The notes under the pieces are model-generated. The model was given only the letters and a program-made list of their open reading frames with translations, was not told the origin of the DNA and searched no databases. Of a DNA stretch of 64,000 bases, positions 34,628-42,958 are shown piece by piece. Location of the stretch: assembly GCF_020783335.1 (NCBI RefSeq), contig NZ_CP086068.1, positions 3,596,001 to 3,660,000 on the forward strand, given 5' to 3'. Source of the stretch: Mucilaginibacter daejeonensis. GTDB lineage: Bacteria > Bacteroidota > Bacteroidia > Sphingobacteriales > Sphingobacteriaceae. The position numbers and the translations under genes are program-made. Position 1 is the stretch's first letter. Each line of letters opens with the position of its first letter.

Positions 34628-36586
34628 TTACGCGTCTATACGAGCGTACTTGGCGTTCTTTTCAATGAATTCGCGGCGCGGAGCTACCTCATCACCCATC
34701 AGCATCGAGAAGGTGTGGTCGCAGTCAGCAGCACTCTCGATAGTGGCTTGGCGCAAGGTACGGGTTGCAGGATTCATTGTGGTTTCCCAAAGCTGGGTAT
34801 CATTCATTTCACCCAAACCTTTGTAACGTTGTATGTGTACGCTATCCTCTTTACCGGCTCCTTTTAAGCGTTGTACGGCGGCATTGCGCTGTTCGTCATT
34901 CCAGCAGTATTCGAACTCTTTACCTTTTTTGACCATGTATAACGGCGGCGATGCGATGTAAACGTGTCCCATCTCGACCAGTGCACGCATATAGCGATAA
35001 AAGAAGGTCAGGATCAACGTGGTGATGTGCGAACCATCCACGTCTGCATCCGTCATGATCACGATCTTGTGGTAGCGAAGTTTGGTCAGGTTCAATGCCT
35101 TGTCATCCTCCGGGGTACCAATGCTCACACCTAAGGCCGTGAACATGTTCTTGATCTCCTCGTTCTCGTAGATCTTGTGCTCCATGGCCTTCTCTACGTT
35201 CAGGATCTTACCACGCAAAGGCAAAATAGCTTGAAAATCGCGGGCACGACCTTGCTTGGCCGTACCACCCGCCGAGTCACCTTCGACCAGGAATATCTCG
35301 CAAGCTGCCGGATCGCTGTTGGCACAGTCGGCCAGTTTACCCGGCAAACCTGAACCACCCATCACGCTCTTGCGCTGCACCATTTCGCGGGCCTTACGGG
35401 CAGCAGCACGGGCAGTGGCCGCTAAAACCACCTTGCTGATGATCATGCGGGCCTCTTTAGGGTTCTCTTCCAGGTACATGCCCAATATCTCGGCAACGGC
35501 CACGTTCACGGCACCACTCACCTCGCTGTTACCCAGCTTGGTCTTGGTCTGTCCCTCAAATTGGGGCTCAGCTACCTTTACTGATATAATGGCGGTCAAA
35601 CCCTCACGGAAGTCATCACCGGCAATATCAACTTTAAGGTTCTTTAACAAACCTTCTTTCTCAGCGTAAGCTTTAAGCGTACGGGTCAAACCCATACGGA
35701 AACCGGCCACGTGGGTACCACCTTCAATGGTGTTGATGTTATTTACGTACGAGTGAACGTTCTCACTATAGGTATCATTGTATTGCAAGGCCAGTTCTAC
35801 CGGTACACCTTGCTTGGTGCCCTCAACATAGATCGGCTCCGGGATGATCGGCTGACGGGTGCCATCCAGGAACTTAACGAATTCCTTCAAGCCACCTTCA
35901 GAAAAGAACTCTTCTGTAAGGAAGGTTCCGTCATCTTCCTGTACACGCTCGTCTGTCAGACTCAAGCGAATACCTTTGTTCAGAAACGCCAGCTCACGCA
36001 AACGTGCCGCAAGGGTATCATATTTGTACTCGAGTGTAGTGGTAAAGATCTCGGGATCGGGCTGGAACCATTGAATGGTACCGGTACGGTCCGATTCGCC
36101 AATGGTCTTAACGTCGAACATTGGTTTACCACGCTCGTACTCCTGGGTAAATATCTTACCCTCGCGGTGCACAACGGTCTTTACGTGGGTCGATAAAGCA
36201 TTAACGCAGGATATACCCACACCATGCAGACCGCCCGACACCTTGTAAGTGTCCTTATCGAACTTACCGCCGGCGTGCAAAACGGTCATTACGATCTCAA
36301 GCGCTGATTTATTTTCTTTAGTATTGATACCTGTTGGTATACCCCGGCCATTATCCTCAACGGTGATGGAGTTACCTTCATGAATGATCACTTTGATATC
36401 GGTACAGTAACCGGCCAATGCCTCATCGATAGAGTTATCGACAACTTCGTATACCAGGTGGTGTAAACCTTTTACCCCGGTATCGCCAATGTACATGGAG
36501 GGTCTTTTTCGAACTGCTTCCAGGCCTTCAAGTACCTGGATATTATCTGCCGAATAATTTGACTTATTCTGATCTTTTTCGCTCAT
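34628..36586 (-). CDS. gyrB: DNA gyrase subunit B
   Basis: GyrB is the ATPase half of gyrase, which introduces negative supercoils. At 652 residues it has the shorter form that lacks the 165-residue insert of enterobacteria. Visible motifs are the GHKL ATPase motifs EVVDNSIDEALAG (E47 as general base), EDNGRGIPTG (77-86) and GGLHGVGIS (118-126), then the Toprim signature VEGDSAGG and the metal site DADVDGSHI. C-terminal YKGLGEM is the gyrase-interaction motif. ParE is a less likely alternative. The gene is preceded by a TATATTTG promoter and followed by a strong hairpin terminator, so it appears monocistronic. Confidence 0.96.
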   Translation of the reverse strand: MSEKDQNKSNYSADNIQVLEGLEAVRKRPSMYIGDTGVKGLHHLVYEVVDNSIDEALAGYCTDIKVIIHEGNSITVEDNGRGIPTGINTKENKSALEIVMTVLHAGGKFDKDTYKVSGGLHGVGISCVNALSTHVKTVVHREGKIFTQEYERGKPMFDVKTIGESDRTGTIQWFQPDPEIFTTTLEYKYDTLAARLRELAFLNKGIRLSLTDERVQEDDGTFLTEEFFSEGGLKEFVKFLDGTRQPIIPEPIYVEGTKQGVPVELALQYNDTYSENVHSYVNNINTIEGGTHVAGFRMGLTRTLKAYAEKEGLLKNLKVDIAGDDFREGLTAIISVKVAEPQFEGQTKTKLGNSEVSGAVNVAVAEILGMYLEENPKEARMIISKVVLAATARAAARKAREMVQRKSVMGGSGLPGKLADCANSDPAACEIFLVEGDSAGGTAKQGRARDFQAILPLRGKILNVEKAMEHKIYENEEIKNMFTALGVSIGTPEDDKALNLTKLRYHKIVIMTDADVDGSHITTLILTFFYRYMRALVEMGHVYIASPPLYMVKKGKEFEYCWNDEQRNAAVQRLKGAGKEDSVHIQRYKGLGEMNDTQLWETTMNPATRTLRQATIESAADCDHTFSMLMGDEVAPRREFIEKNAKYARIDA

Positions 36587-36609
36587 TATTTAAGGTTAAA
36601 TACGACCTA

Positions 36610-36642
36610 CAAATATACTGAATTTTGAGCACAACTCCTCAA
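36610..36642 (-). promoter_or_regulatory. Candidate promoter of gyrB
   Basis: On the minus strand, TATATTTG (36610-36617) matches the TAnnTTTG -7 box. A TTG lies 22 bp upstream (36640-36642), and the gyrB ATG is 23 bp downstream. Confidence 0.5.
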
Positions 36643-36682
36643 TGTTGATAATTATAGAGGCTTTCAACGGCCAAGCAAAAAC

Positions 36683-36714
36683 TTTAGGATAGTTAGGGTG
36701 AAATCATATATTTG
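36683..36714 (+). promoter_or_regulatory. Candidate promoter of the OmpH-like gene
   Basis: TATATTTG at 36707-36714 is a clear Bacteroidota -7 box; TTTA at 36683-36686 is a weak -33 element 20 bp upstream. The ATG is at 36740. Confidence 0.5.
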
Positions 36715-36739
36715 TGAAATTTTTTAAAACAAAGTTACG

Positions 36740-37348
36740 ATGAGAACCCCGGCTTCGATCATATCGAAAATCACTTTAAGCTTAATGCTGGCAGGAAGCC
36801 TGGCAGCCTGCAACCAGACCAAGACCGACGATAAAGCTGCCGCACCGGCCGCCACATCAAGCACTGCCAATAACCTGAAAGCAACTGACATCGTGTTCGT
36901 TAACTCAGATACTTTACTGAACAAATACGATTACTTTAAAGATATGGCCGACCGTTTGGAGAAAAAAGGCAAAGCTGCACAAGCCGAGCTACAAAGCAAG
37001 GGTCAGGCTTTTCAGCGTGAAGTGGCCGAATACCAAAAAGGTGCTGCTACTATGGCTGCCGATCAGCGTCAGGCCACTGAGCAACGCTTAGCCCGTAAAC
37101 AACAAGAATTACAAGCTTATCAGCAAAACGCTGGCGCTCAGGTCCAACAAGAGCAAGCCGGTGAGCAAGCTAAATTATACGAAAAGGTAGCCGACTTTTT
37201 GAAGGTATATGCTAAAGAAAAAGGCTATAAAATGGTAATGACCTATCAAAAAGGCAACAGCGGTATCCTTTACGGTGATGCCAGCCTGGACATTACTCAA
37301 GACGTAGTTAAAAAACTGAACGAAGCTTACGCTAAGGACAAGAAATAA
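36740..37348 (+). CDS. OmpH/Skp-like periplasmic lipoprotein
   Basis: The 202-residue protein has a lipoprotein signal peptide (LAGSLAAC, lipidated C24), an Ala/Thr-rich linker, then an OmpH domain: VFVNSDTLLNKYDYFKDMADRLEKKG, a long coiled coil rich in Ala and Gln (about 70-150) and the closing strand-helix YKMVMTYQKGNSGILYGDASLDIT. Skp/OmpH proteins hold unfolded outer-membrane proteins in the periplasm. Family members are usually soluble, so lipid anchoring is a variation seen in Bacteroidota. Transcription starts from its own TATATTTG promoter and ends at a hairpin. Confidence 0.9.
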   Translation: MRTPASIISKITLSLMLAGSLAACNQTKTDDKAAAPAATSSTANNLKATDIVFVNSDTLLNKYDYFKDMADRLEKKGKAAQAELQSKGQAFQREVAEYQKGAATMAADQRQATEQRLARKQQELQAYQQNAGAQVQQEQAGEQAKLYEKVADFLKVYAKEKGYKMVMTYQKGNSGILYGDASLDITQDVVKKLNEAYAKDKK

Positions 37349-37350
37349 TA

Positions 37351-37381
37351 GCCCCACCCTAACCCTCCCCAGGAGGGAGGG
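37351..37381. repeat. GC-rich palindromic repeat, family 2, single unit
   Basis: GCCCCACCCTAACCCTCCCC followed by AGGAGGGAGGG is one unit of the element found as a head-to-head pair at 14208-14294. It lies between the OmpH-like stop and its terminator. Confidence 0.7.
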
Positions 37382-37398
37382 AACTTAATAAAACATTT

Positions 37399-37436
37399 AA
37401 TGCCCTTTGTAATTATGCAAAGGGCATTATTTTTTG
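37399..37436 (+). terminator. Intrinsic terminator of the OmpH-like gene
   Basis: An 11-bp perfect stem (37399-37409 with 37418-37428, AATGCCCTTTG) with an 8-nt loop is followed by ATTTTTTG. It lies 51 bp beyond the stop. Confidence 0.88.
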
Positions 37437-37461
37437 ATGCTGATTATAAGTAAAGAGCTTT

Positions 37462-37932
37462 ATGACCCACGAACAATATATGCGCCTGGCCATTGAATTG
37501 GCCGAAAACAATGTAGCCGAAGGGCTTGGCGGTCCATTTGGAGCCGTGGTCGTGAAAGATGGCCAGATCGTTGGTGCAAGCGGGAACAAAGTAGTGCCTA
37601 CTAATGACCCAACCGCACACGCCGAAGTATCGGCCATCCGGTTAGCATGCCAGAAATTGAATAATTTTAGCCTGGAAGGCTGCGTGATCTACACCAGTTG
37701 CGAGCCCTGCCCCATGTGCTTAGGCGCCATTTACTGGGCCCGTATCGAGAAGATCTATTACGGCAACAACAAGGCCGATGCCGCCGCCATAGGCTTTGAT
37801 GACCAGTTCATTTACGAAGAACTTGACCGCCCTAAGCAAGACCGCAAGTTACCCATGGTAGAGTTACTGCGCGACGAAGCGCTGGGTGCGTTCAGGGCTT
37901 GGGAAGCGCATGAAGGGAAGACTCATTATTGA
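37462..37932 (+). CDS. Guanine deaminase-like nucleoside/base deaminase
   Basis: A 156-residue zinc deaminase of the cytidine deaminase fold. HAE (53-55) supplies a ligand and the catalytic glutamate, and CEPCPMC (80-86) the PCxxC ligands. The C-terminal part, AAIGFDDQFIYEEL, and the exact length match the Bacillus guanine deaminase type, which converts guanine to xanthine, rather than tRNA adenosine deaminase TadA. It stands alone between a terminator and an inverted repeat. Confidence 0.85.
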   Translation: MTHEQYMRLAIELAENNVAEGLGGPFGAVVVKDGQIVGASGNKVVPTNDPTAHAEVSAIRLACQKLNNFSLEGCVIYTSCEPCPMCLGAIYWARIEKIYYGNNKADAAAIGFDDQFIYEELDRPKQDRKLPMVELLRDEALGAFRAWEAHEGKTHY

Positions 37933-37934
37933 TG

Positions 37935-38006
37935 TGCATATGATCTGATGTGCAGATATGCAAATGATGGAACCATCTGCACATTCGCACATCTGCATAT
38001 CTACAA
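37935..38006. repeat. Imperfect inverted repeat with GATGTGCAGAT units
   Basis: The left half (GATGTGCAGATATGCAAATG, from 37947) and the right half (CATCTGCACATTCGCACATC, from 37974) are near reverse complements around GATGGAACCATC. It fills the gap between the convergent guanine deaminase and SelW-like genes. It may be a further dispersed palindromic family. Confidence 0.6.
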
Positions 38007-38007
38007 A

Positions 38008-38283
38008 TTACCTATCTGAATGGCCCAGGCTTTTATCAGGAGCTACCACATCGCGTACCAACTGCTTAAGCTCTTTGATCTCGGGGAAGCGGCCTGCCGA
38101 TCTGCGGTCGAAGACCACATTGCCATCGATGCTAATCACATAGCTGCCACTCGTTTCACTTGGCTGCAAAAGCACGCCATGCACCTCGTTGCTAAAAGTG
38201 GTCAATATCTCCTGAGCCATGTAGGCCGCACGCAACATCCAACCGCATTTGGGGCAGTACTCGATGGTTACGGTCGGCTTCAT
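38008..38283 (-). CDS. SelW-like (Rdx family) thioredoxin-fold protein, cysteine form
   Basis: The 91-residue protein of the SelT/W/H (Rdx) family has its redox motif CPKCGW at residues 10-15; cysteine replaces the selenocysteine of animal SelW. The family ending, FDRRSAGRFPEIKELKQLVRD, is clear. A role in thiol redox reactions is presumed from the fold only. It overlaps the upstream S4-domain gene by 4 bp. Confidence 0.88.
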   Translation of the reverse strand: MKPTVTIEYCPKCGWMLRAAYMAQEILTTFSNEVHGVLLQPSETSGSYVISIDGNVVFDRRSAGRFPEIKELKQLVRDVVAPDKSLGHSDR

Positions 38284-38714
38284 TTGGTTTCCCCTTCATC
38301 GCTGCCACCTGCCGGTGAATCGGGCGTAAAGTAATTATCTTGCAGGTCATCGATCTCGCGTCGTTCACGCTTGGTTGGTCGACCGGTGCCCCTGTCACGG
38401 CGCAATACCGGTGCATGGAACATGCTTTTAAAGCCGGGTGTCTGATCGTTCGGCGTCAGGTCAGAGTAGTAATTGACCGCTGTCTTGGCGTCTACTCTGT
38501 TCTCCAACAAGCCGGTAACGGTGATGATCTTACGCTCGGGGCCCTTGGCCACATTATAGGTCTCGCCGATCTTTACCTCATGCGAGGCCTTTATATTTTG
38601 TCCGTTAAGCTTCACGCGCCCTGCCTTGCAAGCCTCGGTGGCCAGTGTGCGGGTCTTGAACAGGCGTATGCTCCAAAGGTATTTATCTATTCTCAGTTTC
38701 TCTTTCTCAGGCAT
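38280..38714 (-). CDS. S4-domain RNA-binding protein, Hsp15-like
   Basis: The 144-residue protein starts with an S4 domain (residues 7-70: RIDKYLWSIRLFKTRTLATEACKAGRVKLNG), then a basic middle part (RRDRGTGRPTKRERREIDDL) and an acidic end. Length and layout match Hsp15 (HslR), which binds 50S subunits that carry nascent chains after heat shock. Expression from the 4-bp overlap with the SelW-like gene suggests a shared stress transcript. Confidence 0.88.
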   Translation of the reverse strand: MPEKEKLRIDKYLWSIRLFKTRTLATEACKAGRVKLNGQNIKASHEVKIGETYNVAKGPERKIITVTGLLENRVDAKTAVNYYSDLTPNDQTPGFKSMFHAPVLRRDRGTGRPTKRERREIDDLQDNYFTPDSPAGGSDEGETK

Positions 38715-38819
38715 GATGCAAAGTTACAAGGAATGCCCCATAAGCACCAACAGGTGGTAATGAACATCCCCTTTATCAAATATGCCTAAAAATCCCTTTA
38801 TTTGCGAAAAGATTGAACG

Positions 38820-39638
38820 ATGCCACCTACATTAAAACAAATGATCGAAGATGCCTGGGAAGACCGGGGATTGCTTAACCTTAACGAATATATTGACGCT
38901 ATCGAGACCGTTATCGAACGTCTGGATAAAGGCGAGCTTCGCGTGGCCGAGCTTATCACCAACCGCTGGCACGTGAATGAGTGGATCAAAAAAGCGGTGA
39001 TCCTGTACTTCCCTATCCGCGAGATGGAGGAGATCAAAGCAGGTCCGTTCGTGTTCCACGATAAAATGAAACTCAAGACCGACTATAAAAAGAACGGTGT
39101 ACGCGTGGTGCCTCATGCTATAGCCCGCTATGGCGCTCATTTGGCCAAAGGCGTGATCATGATGCCATCGTACGTGAATATCGGTGCTTATGTTGACGAA
39201 GGCACCATGGTAGATACCTGGGCCACTGTAGGTTCATGCGCACAGATCGGTAAGCATTGCCACCTGAGCGGCGGTGTGGGCATTGGCGGCGTATTGGAGC
39301 CGGTTCAAGCCTCTCCGGTGATCATTGAAGACAACTGCTTCATCGGCTCACGCGCCATTGTTGTGGAAGGTGTACACGTAGAGCGCGAGGCCGTGCTTGG
39401 CGCCAATGTAGTACTGACGGCATCTACCAAGATCATTGATGTTAGCGGCGACTCCCCTATCGAATATAAAGGCCGTGTACCTGCCCGTTCGGTAGTGATC
39501 CCTGGTTCATACACCAAAAAGTTCCCTGCCGGCGAATACCAGGTACCTTGTGCCCTGATCATCGGCAAACGTAAAGAATCGACCGACCTCAAGACCTCAC
39601 TGAACGATGCCTTGAGAGACCATAACGTGGCGGTTTAG
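38820..39638 (+). CDS. dapD: 2,3,4,5-tetrahydropyridine-2,6-dicarboxylate N-succinyltransferase
   Basis: DapD succinylates tetrahydrodipicolinate in the succinylase branch of lysine and meso-diaminopimelate synthesis. The 272-residue protein has the family's N-terminal helical part (LKQMIEDAWEDR; KAVILYFPIREMEEI) and a left-handed beta-helix of hexapeptide repeats (about 105-230), including the MMPSYVNIGAYVDEGTMVDTW core and the GGVGIGGVLEP loop. No other lysine gene is adjacent. It appears to be a single-gene unit bounded by a dispersed repeat downstream. Confidence 0.97.
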   Translation: MPPTLKQMIEDAWEDRGLLNLNEYIDAIETVIERLDKGELRVAELITNRWHVNEWIKKAVILYFPIREMEEIKAGPFVFHDKMKLKTDYKKNGVRVVPHAIARYGAHLAKGVIMMPSYVNIGAYVDEGTMVDTWATVGSCAQIGKHCHLSGGVGIGGVLEPVQASPVIIEDNCFIGSRAIVVEGVHVEREAVLGANVVLTASTKIIDVSGDSPIEYKGRVPARSVVIPGSYTKKFPAGEYQVPCALIIGKRKESTDLKTSLNDALRDHNVAV

Positions 39639-39652
39639 TTACATACCACTCT

Positions 39653-39734
39653 CGTCATTGCGAGGAACGAAGCAAACTCTGAACGGTGTATGGCAGCAAC
39701 GCCTGCACGCTGAGGCTTCATTCCTCGCATTGAC
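39653..39734. repeat. Dispersed palindromic repeat, family 1 copy C
   Basis: Same arms as at 11224 but decayed: the left arm reads CGTCATTGCGAGGAACGAAG then diverges, and the right arm has several mismatches (CATTCCTCGCATTGACA). It lies between dapD and a GT4 gene. Confidence 0.82.
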
Positions 39735-39770
39735 ATTTTAGCACCGATCAACAACGACCAACTAAAAAAA

Positions 39771-40895
39771 ATGAACATCGGGTACGACGCCAAACGTGCT
39801 TTTTTGAACAACACCGGGTTGGGTAATTACAGCCGGTGGCTCATCAAGGCTATGTCCGCGTTCTATCCTGATAACCGATACGGGCTTTTCACACCCAAAA
39901 CGGGCAACGGCGAACATGCTGGCCAGTTGGAAAAGTTAAAAAACGCCTATACCTTTGTACCGCGAGGCAAGTTCTCCCCTTTGTGGCGTACTAAAGGCAT
40001 CGTTACCGATCTGCAAAAGAATGGTGTTGAGCTTTATCATGGACTAAGCCATGAACTGCCCCTGGGCATCCGCAAGAGCGGTATCAAAAGTGTGCTTACC
40101 GTGCATGACCTGATCTTTTTGCGCTTTCCCCAATATTTTAAACTGATCGACCGCCTGATCTACAAGGCCAAGCTAAATTACGCCTGCAAGGCTGCCGACA
40201 AGATCATAGCCATAAGCCAGCGTACCCGGAAAGACCTGATCGAACTGCTGGGCGTTGATCCCAACAAGATCGAGGTGATCTACCAGGGATGCAACCCGGC
40301 TTTCACCCTTTACCAAAGCGAAACGCATCGGGCACACATCAAAAAGACCTACAAGCTTCCTAAAAGATACCTGCTCACAGTAGGCACTATCGAAGAACGT
40401 AAAAACCTGATGTTACTGGTAAAGGCCCTAACGCTCACCAAATGCAATATGCCGCTGTTGGTAGTGGGCAAGCCTACGCCTTATGCTGATGAGGTGAAGC
40501 GTTTTGTGGAGGCCAATGGTCTGCAAAAGCGGGTGATCTTTTTGCACCAGGTAGGGTTCGATGACCTGCCTGCCTTGTATCAGCTCAGCACAGTATTCAT
40601 CTATCCATCGCGTTACGAAGGCTTCGGGATACCTATATTAGAGGCCATTAATAGCGGGGTGCCCGTGATCGCGGCTACCGGTTCATGCCTGGAAGAGGCC
40701 GGCGGTGCCGGGAGCATCTATGTAGACCCTGACAATGAGCAGGAACTGGCCAAAAAGATCGACCGCGTTTGGCGCGACACAGCGCTGAGGCAACGCATGA
40801 TCGATCAGGGCTTTGAATATGCCCGGAATTTTAAGGACGAGGTACTTGCGGCCCAATACATGCAAGTATATCAAAACACATTGCAACATGCTTAG
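39771..40895 (+). CDS. GT4-family glycosyltransferase
   Basis: The 374-residue GT-B enzyme opens with MNIGYDAKRAFLNNTGLGNYSRWL, where the glycine-rich loop binds the acceptor side. The nucleotide-sugar site is seen in GTIEERKNL (about 205-213), and the E-x7-E motif in RYEGFGIPILEAINSGVPVIAA (about 282-303). GT4 enzymes use retaining chemistry and commonly build lipopolysaccharide or exopolysaccharide. Donor and acceptor are unknown. The stop lies within the start of tsaC (8-bp overlap). Confidence 0.9.
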   Translation: MNIGYDAKRAFLNNTGLGNYSRWLIKAMSAFYPDNRYGLFTPKTGNGEHAGQLEKLKNAYTFVPRGKFSPLWRTKGIVTDLQKNGVELYHGLSHELPLGIRKSGIKSVLTVHDLIFLRFPQYFKLIDRLIYKAKLNYACKAADKIIAISQRTRKDLIELLGVDPNKIEVIYQGCNPAFTLYQSETHRAHIKKTYKLPKRYLLTVGTIEERKNLMLLVKALTLTKCNMPLLVVGKPTPYADEVKRFVEANGLQKRVIFLHQVGFDDLPALYQLSTVFIYPSRYEGFGIPILEAINSGVPVIAATGSCLEEAGGAGSIYVDPDNEQELAKKIDRVWRDTALRQRMIDQGFEYARNFKDEVLAAQYMQVYQNTLQHA

Positions 40896-41454
40896 AGACG
40901 AAGTAAAGAAAGCATACGAGGTGATCCGCGACGGCGGTATCATCCTTTACCCTACCGATACCATTTGGGGCATAGGCTGTGATGCCACTAACACCGCGGC
41001 CATCGAGAAGATATATGAACTCAAGCAGCGCGCTCAGGAAAAAAGCATGATCATATTGCTGGAGAGTGAGAACATGTTGGAGAGCTACATATCAAATGTA
41101 TCACCGTTAGCGTATGACCTGATCGAATTTGCCGAACATCCGCTTACGCTGGTGATGCCTGGCGCCAAAAATATCTCGCCCCTGCTCATCGCCGAAGACA
41201 AAAGCGTAGGCATACGCGTGTGCAAGCACCCTTTTTGCCAGCAACTCATCCAGCGGATGCGTAAGCCGTTAGTGTCAACTTCGGCCAATATCAGCGGGCA
41301 GCCATCCCCACAGAACTTTGGACAGATCGCGCCCGAGATCATTGAAGGAGTGGATCTGGTGGTGGATGTGGACCAGCACGACACCTCCGTAAAACGACCA
41401 TCTACCATCATGCGTCTTTCTGCGGATGGGGCGTTCGAGTTTCTGCGTAAATAA
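40888..41454 (+). CDS. tsaC: Threonylcarbamoyl-AMP synthase (TsaC/Sua5/YwlC)
   Basis: The enzyme makes the threonylcarbamoyl-adenylate used for the t6A37 modification of ANN-decoding tRNAs. The start chosen is the ATG at 40888 (188 residues). The longer frame from 40813 runs 75 bp back into the glycosyltransferase gene. Visible features are the YrdC-domain opening YPTDTIWGIGCDA, the KxR region LKQRAQEKSMIIL, and STSANISGQPS near the end. There is no C-terminal Sua5 domain, so it is the short TsaC type. It overlaps the GT4 stop by 8 bp. Confidence 0.94.
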   Translation: MLRDEVKKAYEVIRDGGIILYPTDTIWGIGCDATNTAAIEKIYELKQRAQEKSMIILLESENMLESYISNVSPLAYDLIEFAEHPLTLVMPGAKNISPLLIAEDKSVGIRVCKHPFCQQLIQRMRKPLVSTSANISGQPSPQNFGQIAPEIIEGVDLVVDVDQHDTSVKRPSTIMRLSADGAFEFLRK

Positions 41455-41529
41455 TTATCATTGTGCTTTGAAATAATTTAAGCGGATACCCGTTTTTTTG
41501 TTAAACTTTGCATATCAACTCCATTTATC

Positions 41530-41964
41530 ATGAAGATCTTTGTAGCCAAACTCCCTCCTGATTACGACGAGACCGCCATTGCCACCTTGTTCATCACTTA
41601 TGGCGATATCTCGACCATTAACCTGGTCATGGATCGGGAGACCGGCCGCAGCAAAGGTTATGCGTTCATTGAGATGCCTAATGATGAGGAGGCTCTTAAC
41701 GCGATCAGTCACCTCGACCAAAAAACCATTGGTCACAACCGCCAGCTTTCGGTAAGCCAGGCTCAGGAACGTCCTAAACCTGCAGGCGGTGGCTTTAACC
41801 GCAATAACAACAACCGTCAAGGTGGTGGCTTTCAGCGTAATGCCGGCGGTGGTGGTTATAACCGTAACAACAACTATAATAAAGACCGTGGTCCGCGCAA
41901 TGGTAATTACGACCGTAGCAGCAATTACGACCGCAACAAGAATGGTAACAGCACTGAAGGCTGA
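41530..41964 (+). CDS. RRM-type RNA-binding protein with Gly/Asn/Arg-rich tail
   Basis: The 144-residue protein has one RNA recognition motif (residues 1-80), with RNP2 as KIFVAKL (2-8) and RNP1 as KGYAFIEM (42-49), followed by a low-complexity tail rich in Gly, Asn, Arg and Tyr (about 87-140). Bacterial RRM proteins of this plan resemble cyanobacterial and Bacteroidota cold-inducible Rbp proteins. The tail could favour RNA clustering or condensation. It is a single gene ending in a strong terminator. Confidence 0.92.
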   Translation: MKIFVAKLPPDYDETAIATLFITYGDISTINLVMDRETGRSKGYAFIEMPNDEEALNAISHLDQKTIGHNRQLSVSQAQERPKPAGGGFNRNNNNRQGGGFQRNAGGGGYNRNNNYNKDRGPRNGNYDRSSNYDRNKNGNSTEG

Positions 41965-41991
41965 TACCAAGCGAAACTACTTATATATGAA

Positions 41992-42019
41992 GGCCTCCGG
42001 ACACCCGGGGGCCTTTTTT
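41992..42019 (+). terminator. Intrinsic terminator of the RRM gene
   Basis: A 9-bp stem with one G-T pair (GGCCTCCGG 41992-42000 with 42005-42013) and loop ACAC is followed by six T. It lies 27 bp after the stop. Confidence 0.88.
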
Positions 42020-42401
42020 GTAACAAAATACTACACATTGTACAAAAAAAAGGCCGTTAACTCCGTAAACTGTTCGACTACCATACACAATGTATACAAG
42101 TTGCAACGATCAAATCATAAGACGACGCTGTGTGGAAAATTTGGAACATTATCCACGATCGTTAAGTATGGAGTTATACGCCACACACCAGATTTCTCTT
42201 ATCCAATGCTTATAACAAACTTTCATCATATCATTACTCCGTAAAGACACAAGCCATCACCATCGATAGCATCATTGATCACATAACCTTCTGAAAGTAT
42301 TTTGGCCTGTAAATTGTAAATGTGTACTCGTACAAGCAGACGCGCGAAAAAGTTCGGCCGACAGCTGCCCGCCACTTATTTTTTAAGACGATACTTACAA
42401 G
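42020..42401. other. 382-bp intergenic region without a gene
   Basis: No open frame of note. Two related AT-rich palindrome-like sequences, TACACATTGTACA (from 42032) and ATACACAATGTATAC (from 42083), lie 50 bp apart and could be operator sites for the downstream response regulator. Otherwise nothing is recognised. Confidence 0.4.
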
Positions 42402-42776
42402 ATGAAAACGATCATGAGCAGGATACTCGCAGTTGACGATGATCAGGGAATATTAGAGGTCCTGCAATTCATATTAGAGGATTCAGGATACGAGGTTAAG
42501 ACCATTTCAGACGGTCACCAATTATTTGACGCTATTCGTGAAGGCCAACCAGACCTTATATTAATGGACATCATGCTTAACGGATTAGATGGGCGTGATC
42601 TTTGCAAACACGTGAAATCTAACGATACTACGCACGATATACCGGTGATCATGATATCAGCCAGTCATAGTCTGGGAGATGTATTACATCAGGAGAACGC
42701 TCCGGATGATTTCCTGGCCAAACCTTTCGACATTAACGTATTGCTGAGCAAGATCGAGCGCCAATTGGCTGCATGA
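42402..42776 (+). CDS. Stand-alone response regulator receiver domain
   Basis: The 124-residue CheY-like protein has all receiver residues: D12 and D13 in the acidic pocket, phosphorylation site D56 (LILMDIML), S86 or S88 in the switch region (IMISAS) and K107 (LAKPF). No output domain follows. Start may be 42402 or the ATG four codons in (42414), which aligns better with family starts. No histidine kinase is adjacent, so its partner is elsewhere. It may act by protein-protein contact. Confidence 0.92.
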   Translation: MKTIMSRILAVDDDQGILEVLQFILEDSGYEVKTISDGHQLFDAIREGQPDLILMDIMLNGLDGRDLCKHVKSNDTTHDIPVIMISASHSLGDVLHQENAPDDFLAKPFDINVLLSKIERQLAA

Positions 42777-42890
42777 TCTATATCGCTCGCTCCAACGTGA
42801 CCTCATACTAAATTAACGAGCTGTTAATAAAGTATTTATTAGCGCGATAAGACAGGTTTATACCATCTAATAATTACTTTCGTTAAAAAT

Positions 42891-42933
42891 ATGCGATCCA
42901 GGGTTGTTTAAACCTCCTGTTGATCGCATTTTT
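42891..42933 (+). terminator. Hairpin with T-run upstream of the TPR operon
   Basis: ATGCGATC (42891-42898) pairs with GATCGCAT (42922-42929), with a smaller GGTT/AACC stem inside, followed by TTTT. It could end the response-regulator transcript or be an attenuator in the leader of the TPR gene, whose ATG is 26 bp further on. Confidence 0.55.
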
Positions 42934-42958
42934 GCATTTGCATTGTTAACGGCTCTCT

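Noticed and set aside
36680..36694. AACT-N7-AGTT sequence before the OmpH-like gene as a sixth BlaI-type box
   Set aside because: Spacing is 7 rather than 6 and the half-sites are shorter; it overlaps the promoter and may be chance.
38008..38283. Selenocysteine in the SelW-like protein
   Set aside because: The motif reads CPKC with two ordinary cysteine codons; no in-frame TGA is present.
40813..40887. Upstream extension of tsaC
   Set aside because: These 75 bp are coding in the glycosyltransferase frame and the family start matches 40888.
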